The notes under the pieces: model-generated
The model's input: only the letters and a program-made list of their open reading frames with translations
The model's database searches: none
Told to the model about the DNA's origin: nothing
Assembly (NCBI RefSeq): GCF_028826105.1
Contig: NZ_JAQGPL010000001.1
Coordinates: forward strand, 3,622,501-3,686,500
Source: Paenibacillus humicola
GTDB lineage: Bacteria; Bacillota; Bacilli; Paenibacillales; Paenibacillaceae
Length of the DNA stretch: 64,000 bases
Direction of reading: 5' to 3'
Shown: piece after piece, positions 1 through 7,174 of the stretch
How the letters are laid out: each line of letters opens with the position of its first letter
Position numbering within the stretch: the stretch's first letter is position 1
Program-made: the position numbers and the translations under genes

Positions 1-282
1 ATATCCCAGCTTGGACCCGAAACCTCTCCTGTGTTCCCAAAAGGTTAGGAACAGAATGCTGACGGCCGGGTAGATGCCGAATTGATAAACGAATCCAAGG
101 TTATCGACGCCTTTGTTAAAATAACCGTATAAGTTCCATTTCAGGTCGAAATAAATATCGACGGAAATTTGAAAGGCTACAGCGAATAAGGATGTGGCAT
201 ATATTTGCCAGTGAGGCAATGTTTTGGGGATCAGAAAGGCAAAGATATTCAACAGGAAGATGGAGACCCAAAATAAAACCAT
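1..282 (-). CDS. Partial small membrane protein, CBO0543-like
   Basis: Only the first 94 codons lie in the window; the frame runs off the left edge without a stop. The ATG at 282 is preceded by AAGGAG at a spacing of eight bases, so this is a real start. The visible protein is hydrophobic: a first membrane segment at about residues 2-19, a second near 28-42, and a third near 65-80, with aromatic-rich turns (DLKWNLYGYF). This pattern resembles the small Bacillales membrane proteins called CBO0543 family, whose function is unknown. The family name is recalled, not searched; the membrane nature is seen directly. Confidence 0.6.
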   Translation of the reverse strand, partial: MVLFWVSIFLLNIFAFLIPKTLPHWQIYATSLFAVAFQISVDIYFDLKWNLYGYFNKGVDNLGFVYQFGIYPAVSILFLTFWEHRRGFGSKLGY

Positions 283-424
283 GAATGCTGCTCCTTATCC
301 GCATCGTTTCCACTAATTTAACCTGGAACGGGAACGATTATTTAGATGCCAAAAATGACAACCTATTCAAAAGTATCCCATTATCTGCATGCAGCGATTT
401 CGATTTTCTCGAAAGGAGCTCCTC

Positions 425-646
425 ATGAACAATATGCCAAAATTTTTAATCGGAGCCGGGATATTGCTCGTTCTGATCGGCCTCCTTTGGGCGCTGCTCG
501 GAAAGTTCATTCCTCTCGGACGTCTGCCGGGCGACATTTCGATTCGGAAAGGGAATTTCGGCTTTTATTTTCCGATCGTCACCTGCATTGTCGTCAGCGT
601 CGTCTTGTCGCTCGTATCGTATATTGTCCGCTGGTTCATGAAATAA
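425..646 (+). CDS. DUF2905 family membrane protein
   Basis: A 73-residue protein with two membrane segments (about residues 5-25 and 46-68) joined by a short loop containing the family-typical LGRLPGDI and a following basic/aromatic stretch. This matches the DUF2905 family of tiny inner-membrane proteins found across Bacillota, of unknown function. The start at 425 is chosen because AAAGGAG lies seven bases upstream; an upstream in-frame ATG at 389 would place the ribosome site inside the gene. It is followed at about 100 bases by an unrelated small gene. Confidence 0.8.
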   Translation: MNNMPKFLIGAGILLVLIGLLWALLGKFIPLGRLPGDISIRKGNFGFYFPIVTCIVVSVVLSLVSYIVRWFMK

Positions 647-749
647 AGCCCGGACAGGCGTAGATGGGCGTGCATGATTGCCGTTCGCTTGGTGCACGAT
701 AACGGTAACGAAGGCACCGCCATTTTGCGCGAAAAGAGGGAGACTTTTG

Positions 750-944
750 ATGAGCGATAATCACGAGCGCGAAGCAAACGGCAAGGCCGGTGAACCGGTC
801 ACGGCAGCCAAGGTTGTTGCGGAAATGCCGCAGGACGACGACATGCGCAGCGAGCTGGAGGACATGAAAGCCCATGACGGTTACCCGGGCTCATGCGGCA
901 TCGGCAATCCGCCTTCCTCGAAGGAGACAAGCGGCAATGCGTGA
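750..944 (+). CDS. Small acidic hypothetical protein
   Basis: A 64-residue, charged and hydrophilic protein with no signal peptide or membrane segment. An AAGAGGGAG ribosome site sits just upstream of the ATG at 750. The composition (many Glu, Asp, Lys, Ala, Gly) and lack of hydrophobic core suggest a small, possibly unstructured cytoplasmic protein, as seen for many sporulation or stress proteins of Bacillales, but I recognise no family. It overlaps the next small gene by eight bases in another frame, which suggests translational coupling of the pair. Confidence 0.6.
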   Translation: MSDNHEREANGKAGEPVTAAKVVAEMPQDDDMRSELEDMKAHDGYPGSCGIGNPPSSKETSGNA

Positions 945-1086
945 TGACCGCAAGCACGAACCGACCGTCGCGCCGGGCATGGACACGCACAATACGCTGG
1001 AAGAGGAACCGACGGATGAGGAACGGAAGCGCGGCGATGTCACGGAAGTGACCCGGCTCTATCTTGACCGGACGCCTGAAGATTAG
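937..1086 (+). CDS. Small acidic hypothetical protein, coupled to preceding gene
   Basis: A 49-residue hydrophilic protein rich in Glu, Asp, Arg and Thr. AAGGAG at 921-926, inside the end of the preceding gene, gives a ten-base spacing to the ATG at 937, and the two genes overlap by eight bases. A strong intrinsic terminator follows about 70 bases after the stop, closing this two-gene unit. No domain is recognised. The clean ribosome site, overlap and terminator are the reasons for calling it real despite its size. Confidence 0.55.
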   Translation: MRDDRKHEPTVAPGMDTHNTLEEEPTDEERKRGDVTEVTRLYLDRTPED

Positions 1087-1152
1087 CGGCGCTTTCCATG
1101 CGGTGTCTGCATCCCGCCCTATGCGTCACCGGTATGTTTTTCGCATTCGCAG

Positions 1153-1177
1153 CCTCCCGTTCGCCGGGAGGTTTTTT
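1153..1177 (+). terminator. Intrinsic terminator of the small acidic gene pair
   Basis: Seven-base-pair stem CCTCCCG/CGGGAGG with a five-base loop followed by six T on the plus strand. It ends the transcript of the genes at 750-1086 and insulates them from the S-layer-homology gene downstream. Confidence 0.85.
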
Positions 1178-1204
1178 AATTTTTACGCTCCGTCGTGCAA
1201 CCTA

Positions 1205-1234
1205 TTGACTTTTCGTCACGTCAATGAATATACC
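1205..1234 (+). promoter_or_regulatory. Candidate sigma-A promoter of the SLH gene
   Basis: TTGACT at 1205-1210 and TATACC at 1229-1234 with an 18-base spacer, placed between the upstream terminator and the ribosome site of the gene at 1273. The -35 box is good and the -10 box moderate. Confidence 0.5.
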
Positions 1235-1272
1235 ACGCAGGAACAAATGGAAAATAAATGAGGTGATGGCAC

Positions 1273-2292
1273 GTGATCAAGCGAAGGTTGTTTATTTTGG
1301 CGGCGCTGCTGCTTCTGTTCACCGCGGTAAGCCAGAATGCATGGGCATTCTCTGACATCAAGAACGACCCGAACGCCGGAAAAATAGCCGAGCTCGAAAA
1401 GCTGGGCAAGCTCGCGGGAGGCGGCAAGGACGGAAAGTTCAACCCGAACGGCAAGCTGACGTATGCGGAAGGCGTTACGCTCATTGTGCGGGGGCTCGAT
1501 TTGAACATCGACAACCTGCGTTTTATTAAGGAACCGAAAGCCAGCGATTATTATACGAAAGTGAAGGATAACGCGTGGTATTCCCAAAACTTCATCATCG
1601 CCCAATATAACGGTCTGAAATTGCCGAAGGACGTTAATCCGAACGCCGTTATGACGCGCGAACAGTTCGCTTATCATCTGTTCCAGGCGATAACAGCCAA
1701 AGGCGACTTTGCGTTTATTGAAATGTACGTCGTCATTAAGGACGAAGCGGACGTCACAAAAGCGTATATGGACAGCATTCAGAAGCTGCTGATCGCCAAA
1801 ATCGCCGAACTCGACGGCAAGCAAAATTTTCATCCGAAGCAAATGATGACGCGCAGTACCGCTGCCGGCTGGTTGTATGAAGCGATTCAATTCGTGAAAA
1901 CGCATCAGCCGATTCCTGCTCCTCCCGACCAGCAGCCGTCCTCGCTGTCGGACGTCAAGCTGGCGGTTGCGGCGGTGAACGATAAGGTTAATGAAGTGAC
2001 GGTCACCGCAACCGTGCCGAATCCGGGCTACGGGTTTACCATCGCTTCGATTTCCTTCGAGGGGAAACAGGCCGTTATCCATCTGGAGCCCACCTTCCCG
2101 CAGCCGGGTATGCTTTACCCGCAGCATGTGGCCGAGGTGAAGCAGGTGACCTACACAGCTTCCGGTTATACGCCGGTTATCGCAGATGCAGGCGCCGGCA
2201 TGTCCGGTTCGGCCGGCACCTCCGGCAGCGGCGATACTCCGGTATCCGGGGGCACTGCCGATCGTGCGACGGATATCGCGGCCGCCGGCTGA
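1273..2292 (+). CDS. Secreted S-layer homology protein with PrcB-like C-terminal domain
   Basis: A 339-residue exported protein. Residues 1-25 form a signal peptide (basic start, long Leu/Ala core, Ala-Trp-Ala before the mature SDIKNDP). Three S-layer-homology-like segments follow, at about 26-75, 95-145 and 160-205, the type that anchors proteins to pyruvylated secondary cell-wall polymers. From about 222 to 305 is a beta-rich domain (VTVTATVPNPGYGF, then YTASGYTPVI) that looks like the PrcB C-terminal domain found in Paenibacillus SLH proteins, and the tail is a Gly/Ser/Ala low-complexity stretch. The GTG start at 1273 follows GAGGTGAT. The gene stands alone. Localisation is well supported; the specific role is unknown. 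Confidence 0.85.
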   Translation: MIKRRLFILAALLLLFTAVSQNAWAFSDIKNDPNAGKIAELEKLGKLAGGGKDGKFNPNGKLTYAEGVTLIVRGLDLNIDNLRFIKEPKASDYYTKVKDNAWYSQNFIIAQYNGLKLPKDVNPNAVMTREQFAYHLFQAITAKGDFAFIEMYVVIKDEADVTKAYMDSIQKLLIAKIAELDGKQNFHPKQMMTRSTAAGWLYEAIQFVKTHQPIPAPPDQQPSSLSDVKLAVAAVNDKVNEVTVTATVPNPGYGFTIASISFEGKQAVIHLEPTFPQPGMLYPQHVAEVKQVTYTASGYTPVIADAGAGMSGSAGTSGSGDTPVSGGTADRATDIAAAG

Positions 2293-2358
2293 GCCGGCCT
2301 TGCCCGCCCGCAGCAAGATCGCAAAGGCAGCCGCAAACCTTCCGTCCCATAATGAAAC

Positions 2359-2398
2359 GAAGCACGCTCCAGAGACGAATCGTCTCGGGGCGTGCTTC
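2359..2398. terminator. Hairpin between convergent genes, possible bidirectional terminator
   Basis: Perfect arms GAAGCACG (2359-2366) and CGTGCTTC (2391-2398), with further pairing inside around AGACGA/TCGTCT. It sits between the SLH gene (plus) and the radical SAM gene (minus, stop at 2403). T-tracts are weak on both sides, so termination efficiency is uncertain. Confidence 0.55.
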
Positions 2399-2402
2399 AT
2401 CG

Positions 2403-3212
2403 TTAAGGCAGAAAACCTTCCTGACCGAAATAAACGGCGCCCGGCGGCATCAGCCGTTTTAACTCCGCCGTGAAGCGGTCGGCCGTTTCCGGAGCGTAGC
2501 TGTCCTCCAATCCCAGCTGCGCGTATCGCTCCCGCATCTTCAGCTGTGCGGAACGTTTTCCCCCGCTGCCGTCGCCGCGAAAAAAATCATCGACGACCAC
2601 CCGTTCCGCCGTCTCCGCCAGCATGGCCGCGAACGCGTCCGAATGAGGCAGAAGCGGCGACACAGCCGCCTGCACCGGGATGCCGAGCCGCCGCAGCTCG
2701 CGGATGGCCCGCCACCTGGCGGCCAGCGGAGGCGCTGCTGGAGTCAATCGCCGGCGCATTTCCTCCAGATCCGTCTCCACCGTCACGCTGACCCGGACAC
2801 GGTCGCCCAGCTGCTGCAGCAGGTCTGCATCCCTCAGCACCAGCGGACTTCTCGTCTGCACGAGAATAAACGCCGGCGGCTGGTTGGAAATCGTCTCCAG
2901 CACCGTTCTCGTCAGCCGGGCGGCAGCCTCCTCGGGCTGATACGGGTCGGTCGCCGACGACATAAAAACCGTCACCGTCCCTTTGGCCAGCGCCCTGCTC
3001 CATTCGCTGGCGAAATCTTCCCGGCGGACCGGCTTTCGCTCGGTCCACTCGCCCCAGGATTGCTTGCGGAACAGCGCAACGGGCATTCGCCGCACGTAGC
3101 AGTACGAGCAGCCGAACGAGCAGCCCGTATACGGATTCAGCGTGTAGGCGTAGCCGTCCAAATAGCCTGAAGCCGGCGTGAGCAGACGTACCGGGCGCTT
3201 CCTCCCGTCCAT
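2403..3212 (-). CDS. Radical SAM protein, spore photoproduct lyase-like (SPL family)
   Basis: A 269-residue radical SAM enzyme. The cluster-binding motif is C-X3-C-X2-C at residues 31, 35 and 38 (TGCSFGCSYCYVRR), preceded by LNPYTG, the form seen in SPL-family proteins that are relatives of spore photoproduct lyase but lack an assigned substrate. FMSSATDPYQP and VSVTVETD are further family-typical strands of the partial TIM barrel. The start at 3212 is preferred because TGATG overlaps the ung stop by one base and AAAGGA lies upstream; an upstream start at 3266 would lie inside ung. Coupling to ung suggests a nucleic-acid repair context, but that is inference. Confidence 0.85.
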   Translation of the reverse strand: MDGRKRPVRLLTPASGYLDGYAYTLNPYTGCSFGCSYCYVRRMPVALFRKQSWGEWTERKPVRREDFASEWSRALAKGTVTVFMSSATDPYQPEEAAARLTRTVLETISNQPPAFILVQTRSPLVLRDADLLQQLGDRVRVSVTVETDLEEMRRRLTPAAPPLAARWRAIRELRRLGIPVQAAVSPLLPHSDAFAAMLAETAERVVVDDFFRGDGSGGKRSAQLKMRERYAQLGLEDSYAPETADRFTAELKRLMPPGAVYFGQEGFLP

Positions 3213-3922
3213 CAGTCGTCCTTTGCAGCGGCCGCTTCCAATTCCGCCAGCGGCGGAACGGTCCAATCGATCGGCTGGCTTCCCGTTTTCTTCAGGAACT
3301 CATTCGCCCGCGAGAACGGCCGGCTGCCGAAGAAGCCCCGGTGCGCAGCGAACGGGCTCGGATGCGCCGATGCGATAACGCAGTGACGGCTTGTATCGAT
3401 CGAAGCCGCCTTCTCCTGCGCATGGCGCCCCCATAAAATAAAGACAAGCGGCTTCTCCCGCTCATTCAGCGCCGCGATAACGGCATCCGTAAATCGCTCC
3501 CAGCCGAGCCCTTGATGAGAGGCAGCTTGTCCGGCCTGCACCGTCAGCACATTGTTCAGCAGCAGAACCCCTTGTTTGGCCCACGATACGAGGCAGCCAT
3601 GGTCCGGTATCGGGCTGCCGAGATCGTCGCGCAGCTCTTTGAAAATATTTTGCAGCGAGGGAGGCGCTTTCACGCCCGGCTGCACCGAAAAGCTGAGCCC
3701 GTGCGCCTGCCCCGGTCCGTGGTAAGGATCCTGCCCGATAATGACGACTTTCACCTCTTCATAGCCGGTATAATGCAAAGCATTAAAAATATGGCGCATA
3801 TCCGGATATACGGTCGAGCTCCGGTACCGGCGGGCAAGCTCCGCGCGCAGCTCCCTGTAATACGGAAGCTCCATTTCCGGGTGCAGAATAGGCGCCCATT
3901 CGTTTTGGAAAATATCGGCCAT
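3212..3922 (-). CDS. ung: Uracil-DNA glycosylase, family 1
   Basis: Removes uracil from DNA to start base-excision repair. The 236-residue length is typical. The catalytic water-activating motif GQDPYHG is at about 63-69 (Asp65), and the DNA-intercalation motif [18 protein letters not shown] is near 187-204, with the catalytic His. The middle carries LLLNNVLTV, typical of the uracil pocket. The stop overlaps the ATG of the radical SAM gene by one base, so both are probably translated from one transcript. Confidence 0.97.
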   Translation of the reverse strand: MADIFQNEWAPILHPEMELPYYRELRAELARRYRSSTVYPDMRHIFNALHYTGYEEVKVVIIGQDPYHGPGQAHGLSFSVQPGVKAPPSLQNIFKELRDDLGSPIPDHGCLVSWAKQGVLLLNNVLTVQAGQAASHQGLGWERFTDAVIAALNEREKPLVFILWGRHAQEKAASIDTSRHCVIASAHPSPFAAHRGFFGSRPFSRANEFLKKTGSQPIDWTVPPLAELEAAAAKDD

Positions 3923-3963
3923 TGGTTCAAGGCTCCTCTCTCTGCCGCTCGTCTGCGTATAGT

Positions 3964-4006
3964 AAAAAACTCCTTCTCACCAGCCGGTTGCGGCGTGCGA
4001 AGGAGT
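3964..4006 (-). terminator. Intrinsic terminator of the tRNA array
   Basis: Arms ACTCCTTC (3969-3976) and GAAGGAGT (3999-4006), followed on the minus strand by six T. It lies just downstream of the tRNA-Leu gene and before ung. Confidence 0.85.
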
Positions 4007-4025
4007 CGATCGCTTGTTAATAGAA

Positions 4026-4111
4026 TGCCGAGGACGGGAATCGAACCCGTACGGGTGTCACCACCCGCAGGATTTTAAGTCCTGTGCGTCTGCCAGTTCC
4101 GCCACCCCGGC
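4026..4111 (-). tRNA. tRNA-Leu (TAA anticodon)
   Basis: Folds as a class II tRNA: acceptor GCCGGGG paired with CCTCGGC plus discriminator A, a long variable arm, T-loop GTTCGATTC, and anticodon loop CTTAAAA reading UUA/UUG codons. The 3' CCA is not encoded, unlike the two neighbouring tRNAs, so it must be added by the CCA-adding enzyme. It is the last gene of a three-tRNA array. Confidence 0.95.
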
Positions 4112-4131
4112 AAAATGGCGACGTGTGTGAA

Positions 4132-4208
4132 TGGTGGGCCCTGAGGGACTCGAACCCCCGACCAATCGGTTATGAGCCGACCGCTCTAACCAACTGAGCT
4201 AAGGGCCC
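4132..4208 (-). tRNA. tRNA-Ile2 (CAT anticodon, lysidine type)
   Basis: Anticodon loop CTCATAA gives CAT. The body (GGGCCCTTAGCTCAGTTGG at the 5' end, CGGCTCATAACCG in the anticodon arm) matches tRNA-Ile2 genes such as E. coli ileX more closely than elongator tRNA-Met, so the C34 is expected to be changed to lysidine by TilS to read AUA. CCA is encoded. The alternative, elongator Met, cannot be fully excluded by eye. Confidence 0.85.
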
Positions 4209-4229
4209 TTAGCGCCATCGTATGGGGGT

Positions 4230-4306
<77 letters not shown>

Positions 4307-4351
4307 ACATTACCAAATCACAATCAACGTCATTGTACGGCGACAAGAAAT

Positions 4352-4381
4352 AATATACTATAAAAATATTCAGCAAGTCAA
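4352..4381 (-). promoter_or_regulatory. Candidate sigma-A promoter of the tRNA array
   Basis: On the minus strand TTGACT (4376-4381) and TATATT (4352-4357) are separated by 18 bases, in an AT-rich stretch about 45 bases upstream of tRNA-fMet. Confidence 0.65.
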
Positions 4382-4389
4382 GGATTATT

Positions 4390-4554
4390 TTATGGAACAA
4401 AGCGGACACCGTACCGGCCTTTGCGGGACTGAAACACTTCGATCTCCCGCGGGCATTCGTACCCGTAAATCCACCAGTCGTTTTCCATCCGCTTCACGAG
4501 ACAGCCGGCCTGAAACTTCGTATCGTACAAGCGCACCCAGTATACCCAGTTCAT
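4390..4554 (-). CDS. Small hypothetical protein
   Basis: A 54-residue protein starting MNWVYWVRLYDTKF, rich in Trp, Tyr and Arg, with no membrane segment. A very strong GGGAGGAGGTG ribosome site precedes the ATG at 4554. I recognise no named domain; proteins of this look occur as conserved small hypotheticals in Paenibacillaceae, which is an impression from memory. It lies between the tRNA promoter and the terminator of the MacAB-like operon. Confidence 0.6.
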   Translation of the reverse strand: MNWVYWVRLYDTKFQAGCLVKRMENDWWIYGYECPREIEVFQSRKGRYGVRFVP

Positions 4555-4628
4555 GGGGCGAACACCTCCTCCCGCTCCTTTTTCGCTTAGATTACCCATT
4601 ACCCGAAAAAGTCAAGCGCGAAAGCCGC

Positions 4629-4661
4629 AAAAAAACTCCCGCACCTGTCAAGGTACGGGAG
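4629..4661 (-). terminator. Intrinsic terminator of the MacAB-like operon
   Basis: Minus-strand hairpin with arms CTCCCG and CGGGAG extended by ACCT/AGGT, followed by seven T (4629-4635). It lies about 70 bases beyond the stop of the solute-binding lipoprotein gene. Confidence 0.85.
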
Positions 4662-4729
4662 CTTCGATCGTCAGGCCGAGTATGAGGACGGCGTCAATTC
4701 ACCTGCCGCGGCTGCGCGTTCGAGCGTAA

Positions 4730-6283
4730 TCAGCCTCCCCATCCGCCGCCATCATAGATCACCTTGCCGCCGCCGTTTCCGCCGGGCGGATCGAGCGGGG
4801 CATTCGGATCGGCTTTCAGCTTTTGCAGCGCCTGATCGCCTTTGGTCTGCCATTCCTTGAGCGCCTGCTCCACCGTTTTCTTGCCCTGCAGCACGTCCTG
4901 GAAGAGCGGCTGGCCGTAGTTTTGCACCTGCCAGATGTTCGGCATCTTCTGCGACAATTCGTCCATGCCGGTGTCCTGGGGCGGAACCGGCTTCAGTGTA
5001 TAAAACGCCTGCATGTTGTAGCTCAGGCCGTCCTTTGGCTTGAGGTACGATTTGCGCGAAACCATCTCGTACGTGCTGCGCGATTTGAGCTTCGCCCATT
5101 CTTCGCTGTTGTTGAACTGGATGAAATCCCAGGCGTCATCGCTGTTTTGGGCTTTCGCATTGATCGCCATCAGGTTGGACAAATAAATATTGCCCCCTAC
5201 ACCCGGCGCTTGCGGGAATGTCGGCACGGTGACGACATCCCAATCGACAGTCGGCACGTCTTTGTTTTTGGCGTTATAATCTTTCGATTTCGCCAGCTCA
5301 TTCACATAATCGTAGGATGCGATCGTCATCGCTACTTTGCCGTTCACGAACAGATCGCCCATGTAGGGGTTCGTGACCGGTTTGCCGTTCTGGGCGGGCT
5401 TGCTCATGTCCTGATTGAATTTGTTGATATCGTCTTGAGACGGCACGACCTTGTCTTTGTACACGCCGGCGATATCTTTCCATACCTGCGCCCATTGCGG
5501 CGTATCGACGGTCATTTTCTCGCCTTTGGAATCCCATATTTTGAGCTGCAGCGGCGCCGAGTACGTCATCATGTCGGAGAACGGGTCCCCGCTGTAACGA
5601 TTGAACTGGAAGCCGAACACTTTGTTCGATGCCGTGCTGGTGGCGGAAATGCGTTTGGCCAAATTGAAAATATCCTGCCACTGCATATTGTCGGCCGGTG
5701 GCTGCACGCCTGCGTCGGCGAACATTTTCTTATTGTAGAAGAGCGCGGAAGAGGAAAAGGTCGGCGTCAGCGCGTAAATATCGCCGCCTCCCGCGTCCTT
5801 GATGCCGTCGATGACGGTCGGCACGTAATCGCTGATATCGAATTTACTGTCCTGAATGAGCGGATCGAGCTGCTTCAGCAAGTTGTCCTGCACGAGCCGC
5901 TTCAAGTAATTCGGGTCGAGAATGACCACGTCCACCGGATTCGGTCCGGTCAGCATTTCCTTCAGCTTCTCGTAAGGGTCGGGCTGCTTGCTCGGATCCT
6001 GCGCCGCCGCGGGATCGAAGCGCTGATCGTCGTAGTTGATGGCGGCGGCGATTTCAATATCGATGTTCGGATGAGTCAGCTCATAGCTGTCCGTAAACTG
6101 CTGGCGCAGATAAGGTTCGTTATCCGAGTTCGAATACATGAAACCGACGCGCAGGACGTGCTTGTCGGCGCCGTCGCCGCTGTCGCCCTTGCTGCACGCC
6201 GCAAGCAGCGAGCCTCCCATGGCCGTCACCATAAGAACGGCGGATGCTTTTCGTACCATTGATGCACGTGATTGGATCTGCAT
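4730..6283 (-). CDS. Extracellular solute-binding family 1 lipoprotein of the MacAB-like operon
   Basis: A 517-residue lipoprotein. The signal peptide ends in the lipobox LLAAC with the lipidated Cys at residue 30, followed by a Ser/Gly/Asp linker. The body has the sugar-binding-protein fold of ABC importers (family 1): DVVILDPNYLKRL, YALTPTFSSSALFYNKKMF and a late AQNSDDAWDFIQF. The C-terminus is a Gly-rich tail (about 497-517). It is the last gene of a five-gene operon whose other products form an export-type MacAB complex; its ribosome site GGAGGGG overlaps the last codons of the ATPase gene. No importer permease is nearby, so it is probably an accessory or sensing lipoprotein of that complex; this is inference. 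Confidence 0.88.
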   Translation of the reverse strand: MQIQSRASMVRKASAVLMVTAMGGSLLAACSKGDSGDGADKHVLRVGFMYSNSDNEPYLRQQFTDSYELTHPNIDIEIAAAINYDDQRFDPAAAQDPSKQPDPYEKLKEMLTGPNPVDVVILDPNYLKRLVQDNLLKQLDPLIQDSKFDISDYVPTVIDGIKDAGGGDIYALTPTFSSSALFYNKKMFADAGVQPPADNMQWQDIFNLAKRISATSTASNKVFGFQFNRYSGDPFSDMMTYSAPLQLKIWDSKGEKMTVDTPQWAQVWKDIAGVYKDKVVPSQDDINKFNQDMSKPAQNGKPVTNPYMGDLFVNGKVAMTIASYDYVNELAKSKDYNAKNKDVPTVDWDVVTVPTFPQAPGVGGNIYLSNLMAINAKAQNSDDAWDFIQFNNSEEWAKLKSRSTYEMVSRKSYLKPKDGLSYNMQAFYTLKPVPPQDTGMDELSQKMPNIWQVQNYGQPLFQDVLQGKKTVEQALKEWQTKGDQALQKLKADPNAPLDPPGGNGGGKVIYDGGGWGG

Positions 6284-6289
6284 TCGAAT

Positions 6290-7168
6290 TTACCCCTCCA
6301 ATGATTTTGGCGGCGAAATGATGATGCGCTCGCCGTCGAATTCCATCGATGCTTTATCTTTAATATTCAGCGCGGTCAAATAGGCCTTCGGAATTTGCAG
6401 CCGGCCGACGCGGTCGACGACGACATACTCCTCGTGCGCGCTGCTTGCGCTCTGCAGAGCGAACCCTTCCCCCGACGTATCCAGGTTCGGATTGCGTTTA
6501 ATAAATTCGGTGCTCGTCAGGCCGTCGCGGATGGCGACCACCCGGTCCACCTTGCCGGCAAGCGACAGATCGTGCGTGACGATCACGATCGTGACGCCGA
6601 GCTCGCGGTTCAGCCTGCGGAAAATGTCCATGATCCGGTCCGACGTAGCCAAATCGACCGAGCCGGTCGGTTCGTCGGCGAGCAGCAGCTTCGGCCGGTT
6701 CGCCAGCGAAATCGCCATCGCCACCCGCTGCTGTTCGCCGCCGGACAGCTGGTGGAGCTTGTTGTGCATCCGCTCCTTCAGGCCGACCCATTCCAGCAGC
6801 TGCTTCGCATAAGCCCGGTCGAGCCTCGCGGAGAGCATCATCGGCATCTCCACGTTTTCCAGCGCAGTCAAATAGGGAAGCAAATTGCGGGCATTGTTCT
6901 GCCAGATGAAGCCGACCGTATCCCGCTTGTATTCGACGAGCTGATCCTCGGTAATTTTGAGCAGATCCCACTGCCCGACGCGGACCTGGCCGGCCGAAGG
7001 CCGGTCAAGCCCGCCGAGAATGTTGAGCAGCGTCGATTTGCCGCTGCCGCTGTTGCCGATGATCGCCATCATCTCGCCCTCGCGGACCTGCAAATTGAGC
7101 CCTTGGAGGGCGACAACCTCGAGATCGTCGGATTTGTAAATTTTGACGAGTCCTTCGCAATCGATCAT
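6290..7168 (-). CDS. ABC transporter ATPase with C-terminal SpoVT/AbrB-like domain
   Basis: A 292-residue LolD/MacB-type ATPase. Walker A GNSGSGKST is at 38-46, Q-loop at 90, signature LSGGEQQR at 141-148, Walker B LLLADEP at 161-167 and switch His at 199. After a linker the last 40 residues (about 248-287) read as a swapped-hairpin AbrB domain: VVVDRVGRLQIPK, then ALNIKDKASMEF and ERIIISPP, matching the V-D-x-x-G-R-x-x-I-P pattern of SpoVT/AbrB proteins. Such domains bind DNA or dimerise; on an ABC ATPase it is unusual. The gene sits six bases after the FtsX permease with its ribosome site inside the permease end, so it is the natural partner ATPase of that permease. Confidence 0.93.
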   Translation of the reverse strand: MIDCEGLVKIYKSDDLEVVALQGLNLQVREGEMMAIIGNSGSGKSTLLNILGGLDRPSAGQVRVGQWDLLKITEDQLVEYKRDTVGFIWQNNARNLLPYLTALENVEMPMMLSARLDRAYAKQLLEWVGLKERMHNKLHQLSGGEQQRVAMAISLANRPKLLLADEPTGSVDLATSDRIMDIFRRLNRELGVTIVIVTHDLSLAGKVDRVVAIRDGLTSTEFIKRNPNLDTSGEGFALQSASSAHEEYVVVDRVGRLQIPKAYLTALNIKDKASMEFDGERIIISPPKSLEG

Positions 7169-7174
7169 ATCCGC

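Noticed and set aside
1216..2400. Open frame of about 390 codons on the minus strand opposite the SLH gene
   Set aside because: Shadow of the SLH gene, which has a clear signal peptide, SLH domains and a ribosome site; the antisense product has no domain.
4132..4208. Elongator tRNA-Met
   Set aside because: The acceptor and anticodon arms agree better with tRNA-Ile2 (ileX-like); kept as Ile2 with some doubt.
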